Origin: Eonycteris spelaea
Taxonomy: Eukaryota; Chordata; Mammalia; Chiroptera; Pteropodidae
Length of the DNA stretch: 64,000 nucleotides
Assembly (NCBI GenBank): GCA_003508835.1
Contig: PUFA01000182.1
Coordinates: forward strand, 992,001 to 1,056,000
Direction: 5' to 3'
Part shown: positions 37,801-49,890 of the stretch, in pieces
Position numbering within the stretch: the stretch's first letter is position 1
Layout of the letters: each line of letters starts with the position of its first letter
The notes under the pieces: model-generated
What the model was told of the DNA's origin: nothing
What the model saw: the letters and a program-made list of their open reading frames with translations, nothing else
Databases searched by the model: none
Position numbers and translations under genes: made by a program

Positions 37801-40800
37801 GATCAGGCAAGAGGCTGCTGCTCGGGGCCAAGTGGACACCGAGTCTTGACCCCCTGCAGTCTGTCCTTGTCAGAGCCAACCGAGAAAGTCACCTCCTCCT
37901 CTACCCACAGCCCTGCCGGTGAGGGTGAAAGCCTGAGTCCCCTCTGTGACCTGCAGGGTCTTGCGGGACCTGCCCGGCCCCTCCCGTCCCTCCCCTCCTG
38001 CCTCTGTCCCCTCGCTCCCTCTGCTCCGGCCACTCGGGCCTCCTCGCCGTTCCTCCAACACGCCAGGCCCAGTCGCACCCCAGGGCCTTGGCACGTGCCC
38101 CTCTGCTCGGCACACTGAGACGTGACCCTCCTTCCCCGTCTTCACTCAGCCTGCACTGCTGATGGCCGAAGAAACTGCCACGGGCCCCGTGGAGGGCAGT
38201 TCAGCCGTATCTATCCAAATTAAAATGATCACGCGCTTTGCCCAGCCATCCCCCTTCTAGAAACTTCTCGTATTCTTTCACGTGTGTGACATATGACTTC
38301 CCACAGCACTGTTTATAGTGGCAAAAACTGGAAACAGCCTAAATGTGGCCGACTGAATTGTTCTAGTAGAAGTGCAGTCAAAGGAATACTCTACAGATGT
38401 AGTAAAGTGAGAGAGACAGAGACAGAGAGACAGAGAGACAGAGACAGAGAGACACAGAGAGAGACAGAGAAATAGACAGAGAGACAGGGAGACCGAGAGA
38501 CCAAGAAAACGAGGCGGCTCTCCAAGTCCAGGGCTCCAAGTTGCTGGGTTGCATGAATCAAGTTCAGCCCAGCACGTCCAGCCTGGCGCTGTGGGGGGGA
38601 AACAAAGTACTTCCTTGCAGGTGCCACAGACATCTCTAAAAGCCAGCAGAGAAACTGGCAAGGGGCTGCCCCCCGGGAGGGCAGCGGGGGAGGGAGGGGA
38701 AGGAGCCTTCCCCGGCCCTCCTTCGGGTTTAACAGCTTTATTGAGATATGATCCACCCACCGGACAGTTCGGTGCCCTGTAGTGAGTGTGCAGAGCTAGG
38801 CGACCATCACCACAGCCCACGTTAGAACATTTCGTCACCCGCCAAAGGAATCTTGCACCCCTTGGCTGTCACCCCACACGCAGTGCCTCCCCAGCCCCTG
38901 GCAACCGCGAATCCACTTCCTGCCTTCCAGGCTTTGCCTGTTTGCACGCTTCGCCTAGATGGAAGCTGGGCTACGTGGTCTTTGTGTGTCTGGCTTACTC
39001 CACCTGACGTGATGTTCTCAAGGCCCAGCCACGGCGTAGCGAGTGGAGTGTCAGGCGTCACTCCTTCTCAAGGTGGAGTCACTCGCGGCCCTGGGATGGG
39101 CCGCGTGGCAGGTGCCCCTGCCCCCACCGATGGAGCGGGGCTGCCCCCGCTCTGGGCTGCTCTGAATCCCGTGGCGGGGAGCATTCCCGCACAGGTGTTC
39201 GCCCGGACGGCGGCTTCCTTTCTCCTGGGTGGTCTCCCGGAGCGGAAGTGCTGGGTCAGATGGTCACTCTGCTTCACCTGTGGCGGCACTGCCTGTTCCA
39301 TATCACGTTCCTGCCCCCAGTTCCTCCCCATCCCCTCCACGCGGTACCTTTAGAATTTCCAAAGACGTGACCCATCTCCTCCGCCAACAGCCAGTACCTT
39401 CTGGGAGAGGAGCTTGTCCCAGAACCCCTTCCTAACCATCCACACTCTAAGGGAGCCCCCCCAACTCCCCTTATCTCATCCTGCCTCAACCAGGAAGGAC
39501 CTGGGTCGTCTCACTGGTAACACTTACGTCCGCCTCCCCCACCAGAGCTTCACTGCTGTAGGTTTTCTCTGGACTTGGCACCAAATAAATGCCAATAAAG
39601 ACCAGCTGAGTGAATGAGCCCCCAAGTTTCTGCACACCGAGGGAACACAGGGTTCCAGAGGACCCCAGGTGCAGGAAACCCAACGCTGGCTTTGCATTGG
39701 GAGCATCACTGCAACAGGGCCCCTGCCTCCTTCCCCCCACCCCCGCCAGGCGTGGGGGTCTCTGCCTGGCTGCCTCTGGCACCTCCTTCAGGATCATGTT
39801 AGCGTCTTGTGCCCCAGTTACAAGAGTAGCCTCTGGCCCATAAGGCCTGAAGGGTCCTAACGCATGCCATGAATTTTTGAATAAGACTAGAGGGATTTAA
39901 ACCCAAAACTGTCTGCAGAGAGCCTTCCTACAGGAGAGGAAGGTGGGAAGGCTGAGGGGGGCCACAGGCAGGGGGCAGGAGCTGAGGCAGGAAGGGGTCA
40001 GAGGTCGTCTGAGGTCCCCAAGAGGAAAGACAGCCCAGCCACCTGGAGCAGTGTTTCCCAAGCCTCAGACCACGACCGGTTCATGGGTTGAAAACCGATT
40101 TCGCAGGTCGCAGGCATGTTTCTATAAAATGAAAGAAATGGCAAGACCAACACAGAAATATCAGAAAAGAGCGATTTTGTTTGTTGCAAACATTTATAAG
40201 TGTTCATATAAAAATTTTTATAAAAATCATTTTTATATATTTATATACATGAAAAAATAGAATAAAATAAGGACAATAGAAAATATCAGAAAAAATCAGT
40301 TTGGCGGGTCGCAATCAACTTTCAATGAAAGAATAGTTTTCTGGAAAAAAATGAATTTGTGGGTTGTAACCAGCTAATTTTTAATAAAATTTTTGTTTTC
40401 TATAAAACAAAATAATAGAGTAAGTAGACAAGTATGAAAAAATAAATAAATTCAGGGGGGTCATAACCAACAATTGTTAAATGAATAGAATAAATAGAAC
40501 AGGAAATATTAGCAGGCTTGTAGCAAGGATAAATATAATTTCATAAAACAGATTTATCTTTCACAGATAGATGTAGATGCACATATAGATTTGTACTCTT
40601 CACCACAATGTTAAAACCTATGTTTTAACTGTGAGTTGTTTTTGAAAAAGGGAATAATGTATGATTAATTATGTGGCCTGCAAAGCCTAAAATATTTATT
40701 ATCAGTTCCTTTGCAGAAAAAGTTCACCAACTCATGCCCTAGAAAACCTCTCAGGTGTAAGCCCAGGCTGCTCCTTCGAGCATCAAACACAGGGAAACGA

Positions 40801-43214
40801 TATAAACGTCCATCCGTTGTGGAGAGGACGGATAAGTAAATGATTTTGCAACACACTGTGAACCAGAGTGACATGAATGCATTTCGAGCACACGATATTG
40901 AGCTGGGAGAGCAAGTGGCTGGCAGATCTACGTAGCTTGCTTTATTTAAAATATTAAAACACATCAATCAATACTACACACTTCCACCACAAATAGACGA
41001 ATCCCTAAATAACACAAAAGTCCGATGAGAATAACAAATATCAAAGTCAGATGATGGCTGGCTGTCCGGTGGGGGAGTCAGGAGGTGATAGGCAAAGCCC
41101 ACAACATTCAGATTTCATTCCAATTGGTAATGTTTTAATGTATTTCTCAAACTGGTTGGAAGATACATTTTAACCTGTTAGATTTTTCTTTACGAGCTTT
41201 TTCTCTAAAACAATATGTCTTATTTAGATCCCTACACACAAACAGGTGCAAGTTGAAGCAAGTGATTAAAACTCAGGATAGTTCCATTTTGGGGACTGAG
41301 TGGGGGCAGGTCTGGGGACATATGAGAGACTTTGGGGGAAAACAGGCAGATTTCTGCTTTTGACTTGAGTGCCTTACAATAATTCACAAAGTTTCACATT
41401 TGCTTTGTGGGGTTTTCTGTATCTGAGTTGTATTTTTTAAAATAATGTTTAAGAGTTTTTCAAAAATGCATAGATATGAGAAACCCCAAATTCAAGGAGG
41501 GCGGGGAGGGAATGGCATTGGGGAGGAATCCCCGGGGACTTCAACTATCTCTCTGATGTTTTCTTTATTTTAAATTATGGTAAAATATTAATAACATAAA
41601 ACTTACCGTCTTAACCGTTTTTAAGTGTACAGTTAGTTCAGAAGCCCTAAGTACATTCACATGGTTGTGCAATACTTATGTTTTATTGTTTGAGTGAACA
41701 GAGCTCTGAAGTAAATTGGGAGAGGTCCCACCTGCTAACAAAGCAGGAACATGGCATTCGTGTGCTAGTAAATGGTTAACCCCCAGCCCTAGTGCAAGGC
41801 AGCCCTGACATGTTTGCCAATTTCCATGGTGTAAATACTCCCATCATGATCACTTTCGAGTTACTAACTTGATGTCACTAATGGGAAGTTGAGTTTGTAA
41901 GCATGTTATACTTCTCTCTCCCTCTCTCTCTCCCCCTCCCTCATTTCCTCCCTCCCTCCCTCCCTCTCTCTCTAGAATGCTTAAAGGAAATAAACACACA
42001 CACATGGAAGTATCAGGTTCCTATGTAAGAAGATACTGGAAGGTAGCAAAAGTGGAGAGCAATTCATTCTAAGCCCATCCCACATTATGTCAAATCTTTT
42101 CAATTATCCACAAATAAACACTAAAATGTTACCCAAGCCACACATTAAATATAGTGCATGTGTGACTTTATTTACAATCCAGCAGCTGACTAGTTAATGT
42201 AAGGGCTGCATTTTTAGGCATTTATTGTAATATGTTACCTAATTGCAACTCCACAGCTCTCTTTTCATAATTCAGACCCCTGAGCTTTCCTCTGAGTCTG
42301 AACGACGTGGGTAAGCCCTAGTCTTGGGCTTCGACTGTGAGACCTTCTGCGTCTTCCAGAAAACCAAGGCTCAGAGAGGTCAAGCCGCTTGTTCACGGTC
42401 ACATAGCAAGCGAGTAACGGAGCTGAGCTGAAGCTAGGGTCTTGTGGATTTCTCAGCCCTGTTTTACAGATAAGGAAATGGATACTCAAGCTGGCAAAGG
42501 GCTTTGACTAAAGGAAGCTGGGAGATGACTCCAGGCTTCCGCTGCGAAATCCCCAAGACTCTGGGTTCCACCTCAGTGCCTCTTCCTGGGAGAGTCCCAA
42601 GAGGCTGGAGGCTGGAGGCGGCGTCATGACGGCATGTCGGGCAGGCGAGTGGACGTTTCCGCCACAACTCCTCACTGTTGTGCGTTGCCCTCCCCCACCT
42701 CTTCCAGAACCCCCTGTTCGTGGAGGCTGAGAAGAAGGTCTCCTACAACTGCTGCAGCCAGGGCACCATCGGCCTCCAGATCCAGATGGAGAAGAACCGC
42801 TTCACGCCCGGGGAGAGGGTCGTCTTCACGACGGAGGTCAGCAACCAGACCGGCAAGTGCATCAAGACGGTCATCTTCGCCCTCTACGCCCACGTGAGGT
42901 ACCGGGGCTTCACGCCCAAGGCGGAGCAGCGGTCACGCGTGGACAGCAGCACTCTGCTCAGGCAGGAGGCCAACACCCAGATCGCGCCCTTCAACACCGC
43001 CAAGATCGTCAGCACCTTCGGCCTCCCGCCCGTGCTGTCGCTGAGCAGCGACATGGCCGACAGCAAGATCATGAGCACCCAGTACGAGCTGGTCGGCACT
43101 GTCCACCTGCCCTGGTCCCTGACCTGCGTGAAGGCCAAGGTCCCCATCGTCATCACCAGGACCCCCTGGACTCAGACGGCTGCCAACCACAGGAGGGGGC
43201 GGGCGTACTCGTGA
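34565..43214 (+). CDS. ARRDC5: ARRDC5, arrestin domain-containing protein 5 (whole coding span, 3 exons)
   Basis: ARRDC5 is an alpha-arrestin with N- and C-terminal arrestin folds. Relatives act as adaptors between membrane proteins and ubiquitin ligases, and ARRDC5 is known as testis-enriched. Exon 1 gives the N-terminal strands, exon 2 completes the arrestin N domain, exon 3 gives the C domain. Splice junctions are phase 1 and phase 0. As written the protein is 321 residues against about 342 in human, because the frame slips in a C5 run (43162-43166) and stops at 43212-43214. One more C would give a human-like tail ending at TAA 43232-43234. A second in-frame ATG at 34523, with better context (GGCATGG), would add 14 residues ([14 protein letters not shown]). 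I chose 34565 because it aligns with human MSVVK. Confidence 0.95.
36067..36272 (+). CDS. ARRDC5: ARRDC5 coding exon 2
   Basis: After the split Asp: [68 protein letters not shown]. Acceptor tttcag, donor gtagtg. 206 nt, intact. The LPPRLPSTF segment is the typical alpha-arrestin N-domain turn. Confidence 0.96.
36430..36610 (+). repeat. hAT/MER1-group DNA transposon fossil
   Basis: 'gactcgactggggtctcctg', 'caggggacatcggcgatgtc', 'tgttcctggctcggttgg', 'ggccagggatactgctcatt' follow the sense order of the family. Lies in ARRDC5 intron 2. Confidence 0.6.
38400..38500 (+). repeat. (GAGACA)n-type microsatellite
   Basis: About 100 bases of interrupted gagaca/gaga units in ARRDC5 intron 2. Confidence 0.9.
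38720..39310 (-). repeat. LINE-1 (L1M-type) fragment, antisense
   Basis: 'tttattgagatatgatccac', 'accatcaccacagcccacgt', 'tggcaaccgcgaatccactt', 'gtgtctggcttactccacct', 'gggagcattcccgcacaggt', 'gaagtgctgggtcagatgg' follow antisense LINE-1 3' order. It is GC-shifted. Confidence 0.65.
40075..40560 (+). repeat. AT-rich degenerate tandem array with a 'gggtcgcaaccaac' core
   Basis: A short core (ggtcgcaggc, cgggtcgcaatcaac, gggttgtaaccagc, gggtcataaccaac) recurs at about 40103, 40303, 40359 and 40453. Each is followed by an A/T-rich arm (taaaatgaa / tcaatgaaag / ataaaattttt / gttaaatgaat). Probably a decayed hAT-type element that has been internally reiterated. Confidence 0.5.
41910..41975 (+). 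repeat. (CT)n/(CCCT)n microsatellite
   Basis: Pyrimidine tract of ctctctccc units with a short ccctccctccct block, in ARRDC5 intron 2. Confidence 0.9.
42708..43214 (+). CDS. ARRDC5: ARRDC5 coding exon 3 (arrestin C domain and C-terminus)
   Basis: [60 protein letters not shown], then [18 protein letters not shown] and [10 protein letters not shown]. After VPIVITRTP the written frame gives [15 protein letters not shown] and stops. The alternative frame reads [22 protein letters not shown], which parallels human VDSAICQLSEDGVLPVNPDH. So one C is probably missing at 43162-43166. Confidence 0.94.
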   Translation, partial: NPLFVEAEKKVSYNCCSQGTIGLQIQMEKNRFTPGERVVFTTEVSNQTGKCIKTVIFALYAHVRYRGFTPKAEQRSRVDSSTLLRQEANTQIAPFNTAKIVSTFGLPPVLSLSSDMADSKIMSTQYELVGTVHLPWSLTCVKAKVPIVITRTPWTQTAANHRRGRAYS

Positions 43215-43464
43215 GGGAGGATTGCCAGGATTAAGTGCCCAAACTTCTAAATATTGAGAGTTTTATCACTCTGCCAGTAGCCCTTCCTTCGTCTTGCACA
43301 GGGGCCTTCTGATGGGTCTGGGCATGTGGGGGCCGTGCCTGAGCCTCCCCAGTCTCCAGCCGCCTCAGCATCTGTTTCTCCCACCCCGAGAAAGGTCACG
43401 GCCAGGAGGAGGCAGTGAACCGACCAGCTGTCCGGACCCATCTCCGTGATGGAGTCTAATGGTG

Positions 43465-43665
43465 CTGACCAGGGGTCCTCAGCCGCAACTGGTTCTGTCC
43501 TCCAGGGGACACTGGGCCATGTCTGGACACCCACGGTTTCACGAGTGTAGGGGTGCTCCTGGCACCAAGTGGGTAGGGGGCCAAGGAAGCCGCTCAACAC
43601 CCCACAGCGCCCAGCAACAGCCCGGGCCCAGGGAGTGACCTGGCCCAACTGTCAGCAGTGCCTAG
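43465..43665 (+). repeat. hAT/MER1-group DNA transposon fossil
   Basis: 'aggggtcctcagccgcaact', 'ccaggggacactgggccatg', 'ggggtgctcctggcaccaag', 'acctggcccaactgtcagca': the clearest sense copy of this family here. It lies in the ARRDC5 3' UTR or just beyond. Confidence 0.65.
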
Positions 43666-43977
43666 GGGAGAGCAGTTCTCGGGGAGCAGGCGGCCCTCAA
43701 GTCCCAGGGCGGGGTGTGGGCCTGTCACCCACATGGGCTCCTGCTGCTCCTCCACTCACGGCCCTCCTGGGGTTCCACCCACTACACCTGGGGTAAAAGC
43801 CAAACTCCTGCCCGCAAACGGCATACACGCCGGCCACGTCCAGCACCCCGGCAAGCGGGAGCTGTCCTCCCAAACCCGCCCAGAGCCTGCTCATGCCCCC
43901 CTCCACGGCAGCGGGCTTCTGGCCTTCGCCTTCTCCACTCGCCGGGACCAGCGCTGGTCGCCTGCCCCGCCCCCGCA

Positions 43978-43983
43978 AATAAA
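43978..43983 (+). terminator. ARRDC5: Candidate polyadenylation signal AATAAA of ARRDC5
   Basis: First canonical AATAAA after the ARRDC5 stop, about 745 bases downstream. It may be repeat-derived; usage is inferred. Confidence 0.45.
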
Positions 43984-44398
43984 AACCTAGGACGCCCTCC
44001 TAAACTTGAAGGCCCGAGAAACAGTACTTTATTTTTTTTTTTCCAGCATAAGTATGTCCCGCACCATGCTTGGGATATACTTAAGCTTAAAATATCATTC
44101 GTTGTGTATCAGCTCTTGCAATGTAAGGGAGCGTCCTGGACGTTACCCCGCAATCCGATTCCCCAAGCAAGTAGGAGACCCTCCGCACGGACCGGGCCAC
44201 CTCAGCCCTCGACCTGAAACCTCCGCCGTCCCCACAGCAGCGGCCTCGGCCCACAGGGCCCTGCAGGGCCAGGAGGGGCCGGAGTCTGGTGTTCAGGCTC
44301 CTGACTCTGAAATGCTTCTCCAGGCAACCGCAGGCTGCAAAGCACTCGCAGCTGCCTCGCCTGCCGCAGGCAGGAGGCACACACACCTGCATGGCGGC

Positions 44399-44432
44399 CC
44401 TCCCCCCCCACCCCACCCCACCCCACCCCCCG
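44399..44432 (+). repeat. (CCCCA)n microsatellite
   Basis: Run of ccccaccccaccccacc units within GC-rich DNA. Confidence 0.85.
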
Positions 44433-45799
44433 CATCCCGGAAGATTCCGGAAGAGGCGGCAGGTAGCGCCAACGGAGCCACTGCTGCAGATCCAACGTTT
44501 TTGGGAGGCGGGGCAGACGGGATGCACAGATTTATTTGTCTTCCACTTTTGGGGGGAAGGGCGAGACCCCTCACTTTTAACTGTTTTCAGGGCATCTCCA
44601 AAGGAGCCAGTGGGGTGGGGTCCTGGCTCCCTGGAGGGCGGCCCGCCGCAGGGAGGCGCCCCCATTGCCTTGGGTATGGGATCTTCCCTTTGCACAGGAC
44701 AAAAGGATCCATCCTGGGCGTGGCATCGTCAGGCCGCCTCCCTTCCCGGAAACTCACAAAAAAAACTTGGTGGGAGTCGGGGGTGAGGGGTGGGGTGGGT
44801 GAGGGACATGTGGACCGTCCTGGGTCACCTCAGCCCCAGCCGGAGCATCCTCCAGGCTCCGGGGCCCAGGTCTGGGCAATCCCCACATCCCTGGCACTAG
44901 GTCCAGAGCGCCGGGCTCTCCAAAGCTGCGGAGCCAAGGCACGCCCTCCAGGAAGGCTTCCGGTCTTGCCTCTCCCGGCCCCGGCTCCCCTCCTCCATCC
45001 AGCCTGACCACGTGCACTGCAAAGGCCTGTGTCTAGCTCGGCTCCACGCCTGGGGGACATTAAGGTGTGTGTGGGTGGGGGCACGGCAAGCCTTCCTCGG
45101 GGCACCGGCACCGCCCCACACCCGAGGCTGAAAGGACAGGCCACTGACCCCTGAACTATGGTGGGACTGTGTGTCACAACCGAAAAAGGTCTGCGTGTGA
45201 GCGGACCCGAGGAGCCCAGACCCGTGCTGCTCAAGGGGTCAGACTGCAAGGACAGGACGCTGCTCATCCCGGGGGTGGACGACAGCGTCCCAGCAAGCCG
45301 GCCAGGGGCGCCCCTCACAGGCGGGGTGTCGGCAGGCTACGGGGGCACCTCTGAACCCGGAGGCGGCTTCGGGCTCATCCCCAGGCTGATCCACTTCTCC
45401 TCTCTGGGTCTCAGTTTCCCCATTCTGTAAAATGGAGAGAGTACTATTCACCCATAGGGTCTAGAGGTCCTCGTCACCTCACCGTCCATGTCTTTCTTTT
45501 AGCGTCTTAGACTTTCAACTTGGGAAAATTCCAGCCGCACGGAAAAGAGGTCTGGGGAAACGGCAGACGGGCGGCTCGCGCTGGCACCCCGGCCGCTGAC
45601 AGTGGCCGCGCGGGGTCTCCTGTCCCTCCCAGGGTCCTTTCCGGCATCGCAGCGCATCCTCACTACACCCCATGTGCTTAGAATCAGAAACTTCTAGAAA
45701 AGCACAGTGTCATTCTCTCTCAGAGGGCTTACACGGAGACAACACGACCCTCCTCTCCTGAGCCCCACATTCCAATTTGCCGTGGCCTCACGTCTTTCT

Positions 45800-46430
45800 T
45801 AAGGTAACAAAGTGTAAGTAACGTAACATTTATCGTCTTAGTCATTTTTAAACACAGCTCAGTGGCGTTAAGCACAGTCACATTGCTGAGCCACCACCCC
45901 ACCATCCACCTCCAGAACTTTCTCATTGTCCCAAACTGACCCTCTGCCCCCTTTGAACACTCACGCCCCGCCCCTCCCCCAGCGCCTGGCCCCACCACCT
46001 ACTTTTCTCTCTCTATGGATCTGACTCCTCTGGGGACCTCCTGTGAGTGAGATCACACGGTGTTTGTCCTTCTGTGTCTGGCTCCTTTCACTCAGATGAA
46101 CCTTTCACTGTCACATGCGTCAGAAACTCCTTATTTTTTAAGGCTGAATAATAGTCCACTGTCTGGACACCACATGTGCGCGTCCATCATCCATCGATGG
46201 ACATTTAAGCTGTTTCCACCTTTTGGCGGTTGTGCATAATGCTGCTATAGGCACAGGTGTGCGGATAAAGATTTCTGAGGCCCTGCTCTCAATTCTTTTG
46301 TGTATATACCCAGAAACGGAATGCTAGATCATGTGGTAAATGTTATGTTTTGGAGGAACCGCTATATTGTTGTCTACAGCAGTTGCATCATTTTATATTG
46401 TCACCAAGTGCATCTTCTACAGTTGGGATT
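45800..46430 (-). repeat. LINE-1 (L1M-type) 3' region, antisense
   Basis: 'acaaagtgtaagtaacgtaa', 'ccaccaccccaccatccacc', 'ctatggatctgactcctctg', 'aggctgaataatagtccact', 'gctgtttccaccttttggcg', 'tgtgtatatacccagaaacg' in order. A well-preserved antisense LINE-1 segment, ending near a run of T (46429-46441). Confidence 0.75.
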
Positions 46431-47739
46431 TTTTTTTTTTTGAGGGGGGAGGAAGGGCGAGGAGGTAGAAACAAATCCAGGCTCCAAGGGGGATCACGGG
46501 TTGCATTTTCCTGGCATGTTTCTTCACCTCCGTCTTCATCTAGAACCTTCCCCTGCCTTTCTTACATGTTTCACGACCGTTGGTTTTCAGGGGCCTGGGC
46601 CAGGAATCTTCTAGGACCTCCCACGATCTGCTGTTTCCTCACAATCGCTGACATGGAGCAGTTTCGGGAGGGCCGTCGCGTCTCCCTCGGGGCACGGTGC
46701 CAGGAGGCGCACGCGTGGTCACCTGACTGGTGGCGTGACGCTGGCTCACCACGCGGTTCCCCCACCACAGGGGTCGTCTGGCCTGCGTCATGACGAGCCG
46801 TCTGCGGGAAGGACGTCTCCAGACCAGGTGGCCGCCCTGTCCCGTGACCCCGGAGCAGAGGCATGTCCAACGCCACTCCCTGTGCCGGCTAGCGTCCTAA
46901 TCTCTCGCTAGCATTTCTTAGAGCGGACCTTTTCCACTTTCCTCAAACATCCTGCTGACTTCTCTGGGGCCACCCCCTTCTCCTCCCACGTCTCGGACTT
47001 TGGGTTTTATGGTTCGGCTGCCTTCCAAACCCCAGCAGCGATGCCTCCCCTTCCATGAAGCCTTCCAGCCATCCCTGGTCCTGACAGATGGACGGCCTTC
47101 CGGGTTCGTTTCCGTAGACACCCCCATCGCACTGTTGGCTCGACTTTTTGAACTCGGCAACAGCGGGTGGAGGGACTGGACGTGGTCCTATGGCTTACGG
47201 GGAAATGCTTGGAGTGTTTTTCTTTGTTGATGGGATGGAGAGTGAGGGTTTGAGAAAATAGGTTTGAAAATCACTCCAATAGCCCCGCGGATGGAATAGA
47301 GTTGACGGATAACGCAGGAGTAGAAATACGTTCAGGCAGCTGCTAGATCTGAATAACAGAAATAATTAGAAAAATAATACCATGGCACAGACTGGCTCCA
47401 TGTCCCTCAGACTGCTTCCTCCTGGGCATGTGGCTGGACTACATTTCCCAGCATCCCTTCCAGTCAGGTAAAGCCACGTGACTGATTTTGCCAATGGGCT
47501 GTAAGAGGAAGTGATGTAAGTCGCTTCAAGCCAGCTCCCTTAAAAACTTGCCTCAGGGTCTGTCTGGTTCTCTCTTTTGCCTTTTGCCAGCTGCAGGAGA
47601 GCTGCCCAGGAAACTCCACCTGCACGTGACTGCCACAGACACAGGAATAAAACTCACCGAGTAAACAACCTCCCCTGGAATGGAGAACCGGTCCTTCCGG
47701 CCACTGGCCTACCCTACGGTTTCTCCACCAACGTGACAT

Positions 47740-47900
47740 TTGGAGTCAGATCATTCTTTTTAGGGTGTGGACGGCCATCTCTGGCCAGTAGCGCGCTCCC
47801 CTACCCCCACCCCAGTCGCGACAACCAAAAATGTCTCCAGACATAGCCTGGTGTCCCCTGGGTATGCAGAATCACCCCCAGTTGAGATTCTCAAGCTACA
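47740..47900 (-). repeat. hAT/MER1-group DNA transposon fossil, antisense
   Basis: 'gtgtggacggccatctctgg', 'cgacaaccaaaaatgtctcc', 'ctggtgtcccctgggtatg', 'cagttgagattctcaagc'. Confidence 0.6.
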
Positions 47901-48689
47901 TTTATGGAGGCCCTTGGGCGTTTTGGGGACATGAACTCAATGTGGCCACAGCTATCCCGTCATCCCATCTTCAGCTCTCCGTTGCCAGACAGGCCCCACC
48001 TAAGGGTCATCGGGGACCTTTCGTTCTCCCCAGTCCTGTTTGTGTTACTTCCTATACAACGATTAAACCCGTCCACTTCTCTCCACCTCCCCTGCCACCA
48101 CCGGAATGCAGGTCCCCATCCGTGCGTGCCTGGACTGGTGCAGTAGCCACTCCCAGGTGGCCCGGCTTTCCCTTCTTCCTTCTACAGTTCATTCTCAACA
48201 CAGCAGCTCGAGAGAGCGCTTTTCCAAATGCCTTTGTGAGTACAGGCTCGACTGGGGCTGAAGGCGCCGCTTTCCGGGGCGGCTGACAAGGTCGGTGGCT
48301 ATCGGCGGGAGGCCTCCATTCCTTGCCATGCGGGCTTCTTGGGTGTCCCCACATCATGGCAGCTGGCTTCTCCTGGAGGAAGTGATCCAAGACAGAGAGA
48401 AGGAAGGCCAAATACTTCTCGTGACCTGGTCTCAGAAGTATCGGTAGTGACTTGACACAATCATATTTTATTTGTGAGAAGCAAGTGCAGCAGCCCTCAG
48501 GTCAGCCCAGGCGCATGGGGAAGAGACTCAGCTTCCACCTTTTAAAACGTTTGTGGATCTATTTTTACAAACCACAGTCTCCAACCAATTTCTCGGTGAA
48601 TTCTACCGGATCCACCTGCGAAATCCTTCTAGCGTCTTAACGTTTCCATTGTCCCTCTCCGGGTCCAGCGATCCAGGAGTCCATCGGCT

Positions 48690-49110
48690 GATGAGAAGGG
48701 ACACGCAACGTGGCACACAACTGCGCGTCATTGAGCCTTCAAAAGGAAGGAAACCGATACTGCCCCAACACGGGTGAGGCCGGAGGGCTTCACGCTCCGC
48801 GAAGGAAGCCAGACCCAGAAGGACAAACACCGTGTGGCTGCACACACTCACGGGAGGTCGCCCGAGGAGTCAGATTCACAGAGACAGGAAGTAGACGGTG
48901 GAGCCAGAGGCTGGGGGAGGGGAGGGGAGTGAGCGTTTAAGGGGGACGGAGTTTCACTTTGGGATGATGAGAAAGTTCTGGAAGTGGATGCTAGGGATGG
49001 TTGCACAACAAAGTGAGTGAGCTTAAATGCCACTGAATGGTACCCTTGAAATGGTTAAGATAAATTAAATAAATTTTCTGTCGTGTATATTTTATCACAA
49101 TTGAAAAAGT
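48690..49110 (+). repeat. LINE-1 (L1M-type) 3' end, sense
   Basis: 'cagattcacagagacaggaa', 'gctgggggaggggaggggag', 'tgatgagaaagttctggaag', 'ttgcacaacaaagtgagtga', 'atgccactgaatggtaccc', 'gtgtatattttatcacaatt' then an A-rich tail. Confidence 0.75.
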
Positions 49111-49139
49111 TTTAAGTAGGACTTTCTAACCCTTCTATA

Positions 49140-49320
49140 GCGCTGTGTCCCAGGCTCTGTGCTCAGTTATATATCGACCCATTTAATCCTCTCCATTGTC
49201 TGAGCCAGGGACATGATCGTTACCCCCATTTTACAGGCGGGGCACCCGAGGCTTGTAGAAGTGTGGTGACTTGCCCACGTTCACACAGCCAGGATTAGTC
49301 CCCGACCTCCATGCATACCG
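49140..49320 (+). repeat. MIR/L2-like fragment
   Basis: 'tttaatcctctccattgtct', 'acccccattttacaggcggg' and 'cacacagccaggatt' are the typical order of a mammalian MIR core. Similar pieces occur near 37.0, 54.2, 57.25 and 60.0 kb. Confidence 0.55.
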
Positions 49321-49724
49321 CCCCTCCGTGGACCACAAAGCCGCTTGCCATTCCTGCTTCAGCCAAGAAGGAAGGGACCCGTCCCGGAGATGCAGAGCTG
49401 AGGCTGGGGTCCCTCGACGTCGGTCCCAGGTTGGGACGGGGACCCGGGAGGGGCTGAGCCCGCACAGCCACTGCTGGCCTGACGTGTGCAAAGGCGGCTT
49501 CTCCACCAGCGCTGTGGGTTTGCGTCTTCACTCATGTCGTTGCTCTGGGCCTCAGTTTCCCACACCGCAAAGCTTAAAAGGGTGCTATGGAAGCATCCAA
49601 GGGGAACGGGTGCCCCCAGGGGGCCAGGAGTCCAAAATACAGGCTTCCTGAACCTCCGTTTTCTCATCCGTAACATGGAGGTTAATAATAACAATAACTT
49701 ATTATTAATATTGTTTTTTCGCCT

Positions 49725-49890
49725 CGGTAAGACTCGACATTTGGGGCTGGATTGTTTCCTGGGGCACTGTGGGGGTGTCGAGCAGCATCCCTGGCCCCAC
49801 CCACTCCATGCCAGGAGCACCCCCCTGGTCAAGAACACCTAAAATGTCTCCAGACCCCCACGCGTCGTCGAGTGGTTGAGAAGCCCTGTT
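49725..49890 (-). repeat. hAT/MER1-group DNA transposon fossil, antisense
   Basis: 'gggtgtcgagcagcatccct', 'ccaggagcacccccctggtc', 'aaaatgtctccagacccc', 'gagtggttgagaagccctg'. Confidence 0.6.

Noticed and set aside
38400..38500. A CRISPR-like or structured repeat array
   Set aside because: It is a plain gagaca microsatellite in mammalian DNA, with no spacers.
44006..45007. A 333-codon open frame on the plus strand
   Set aside because: It lies in GC-rich intergenic DNA, overlaps long open frames on the other strand, has low-complexity Pro/Ala composition and matches no family I know. No splice or promoter context supports it.
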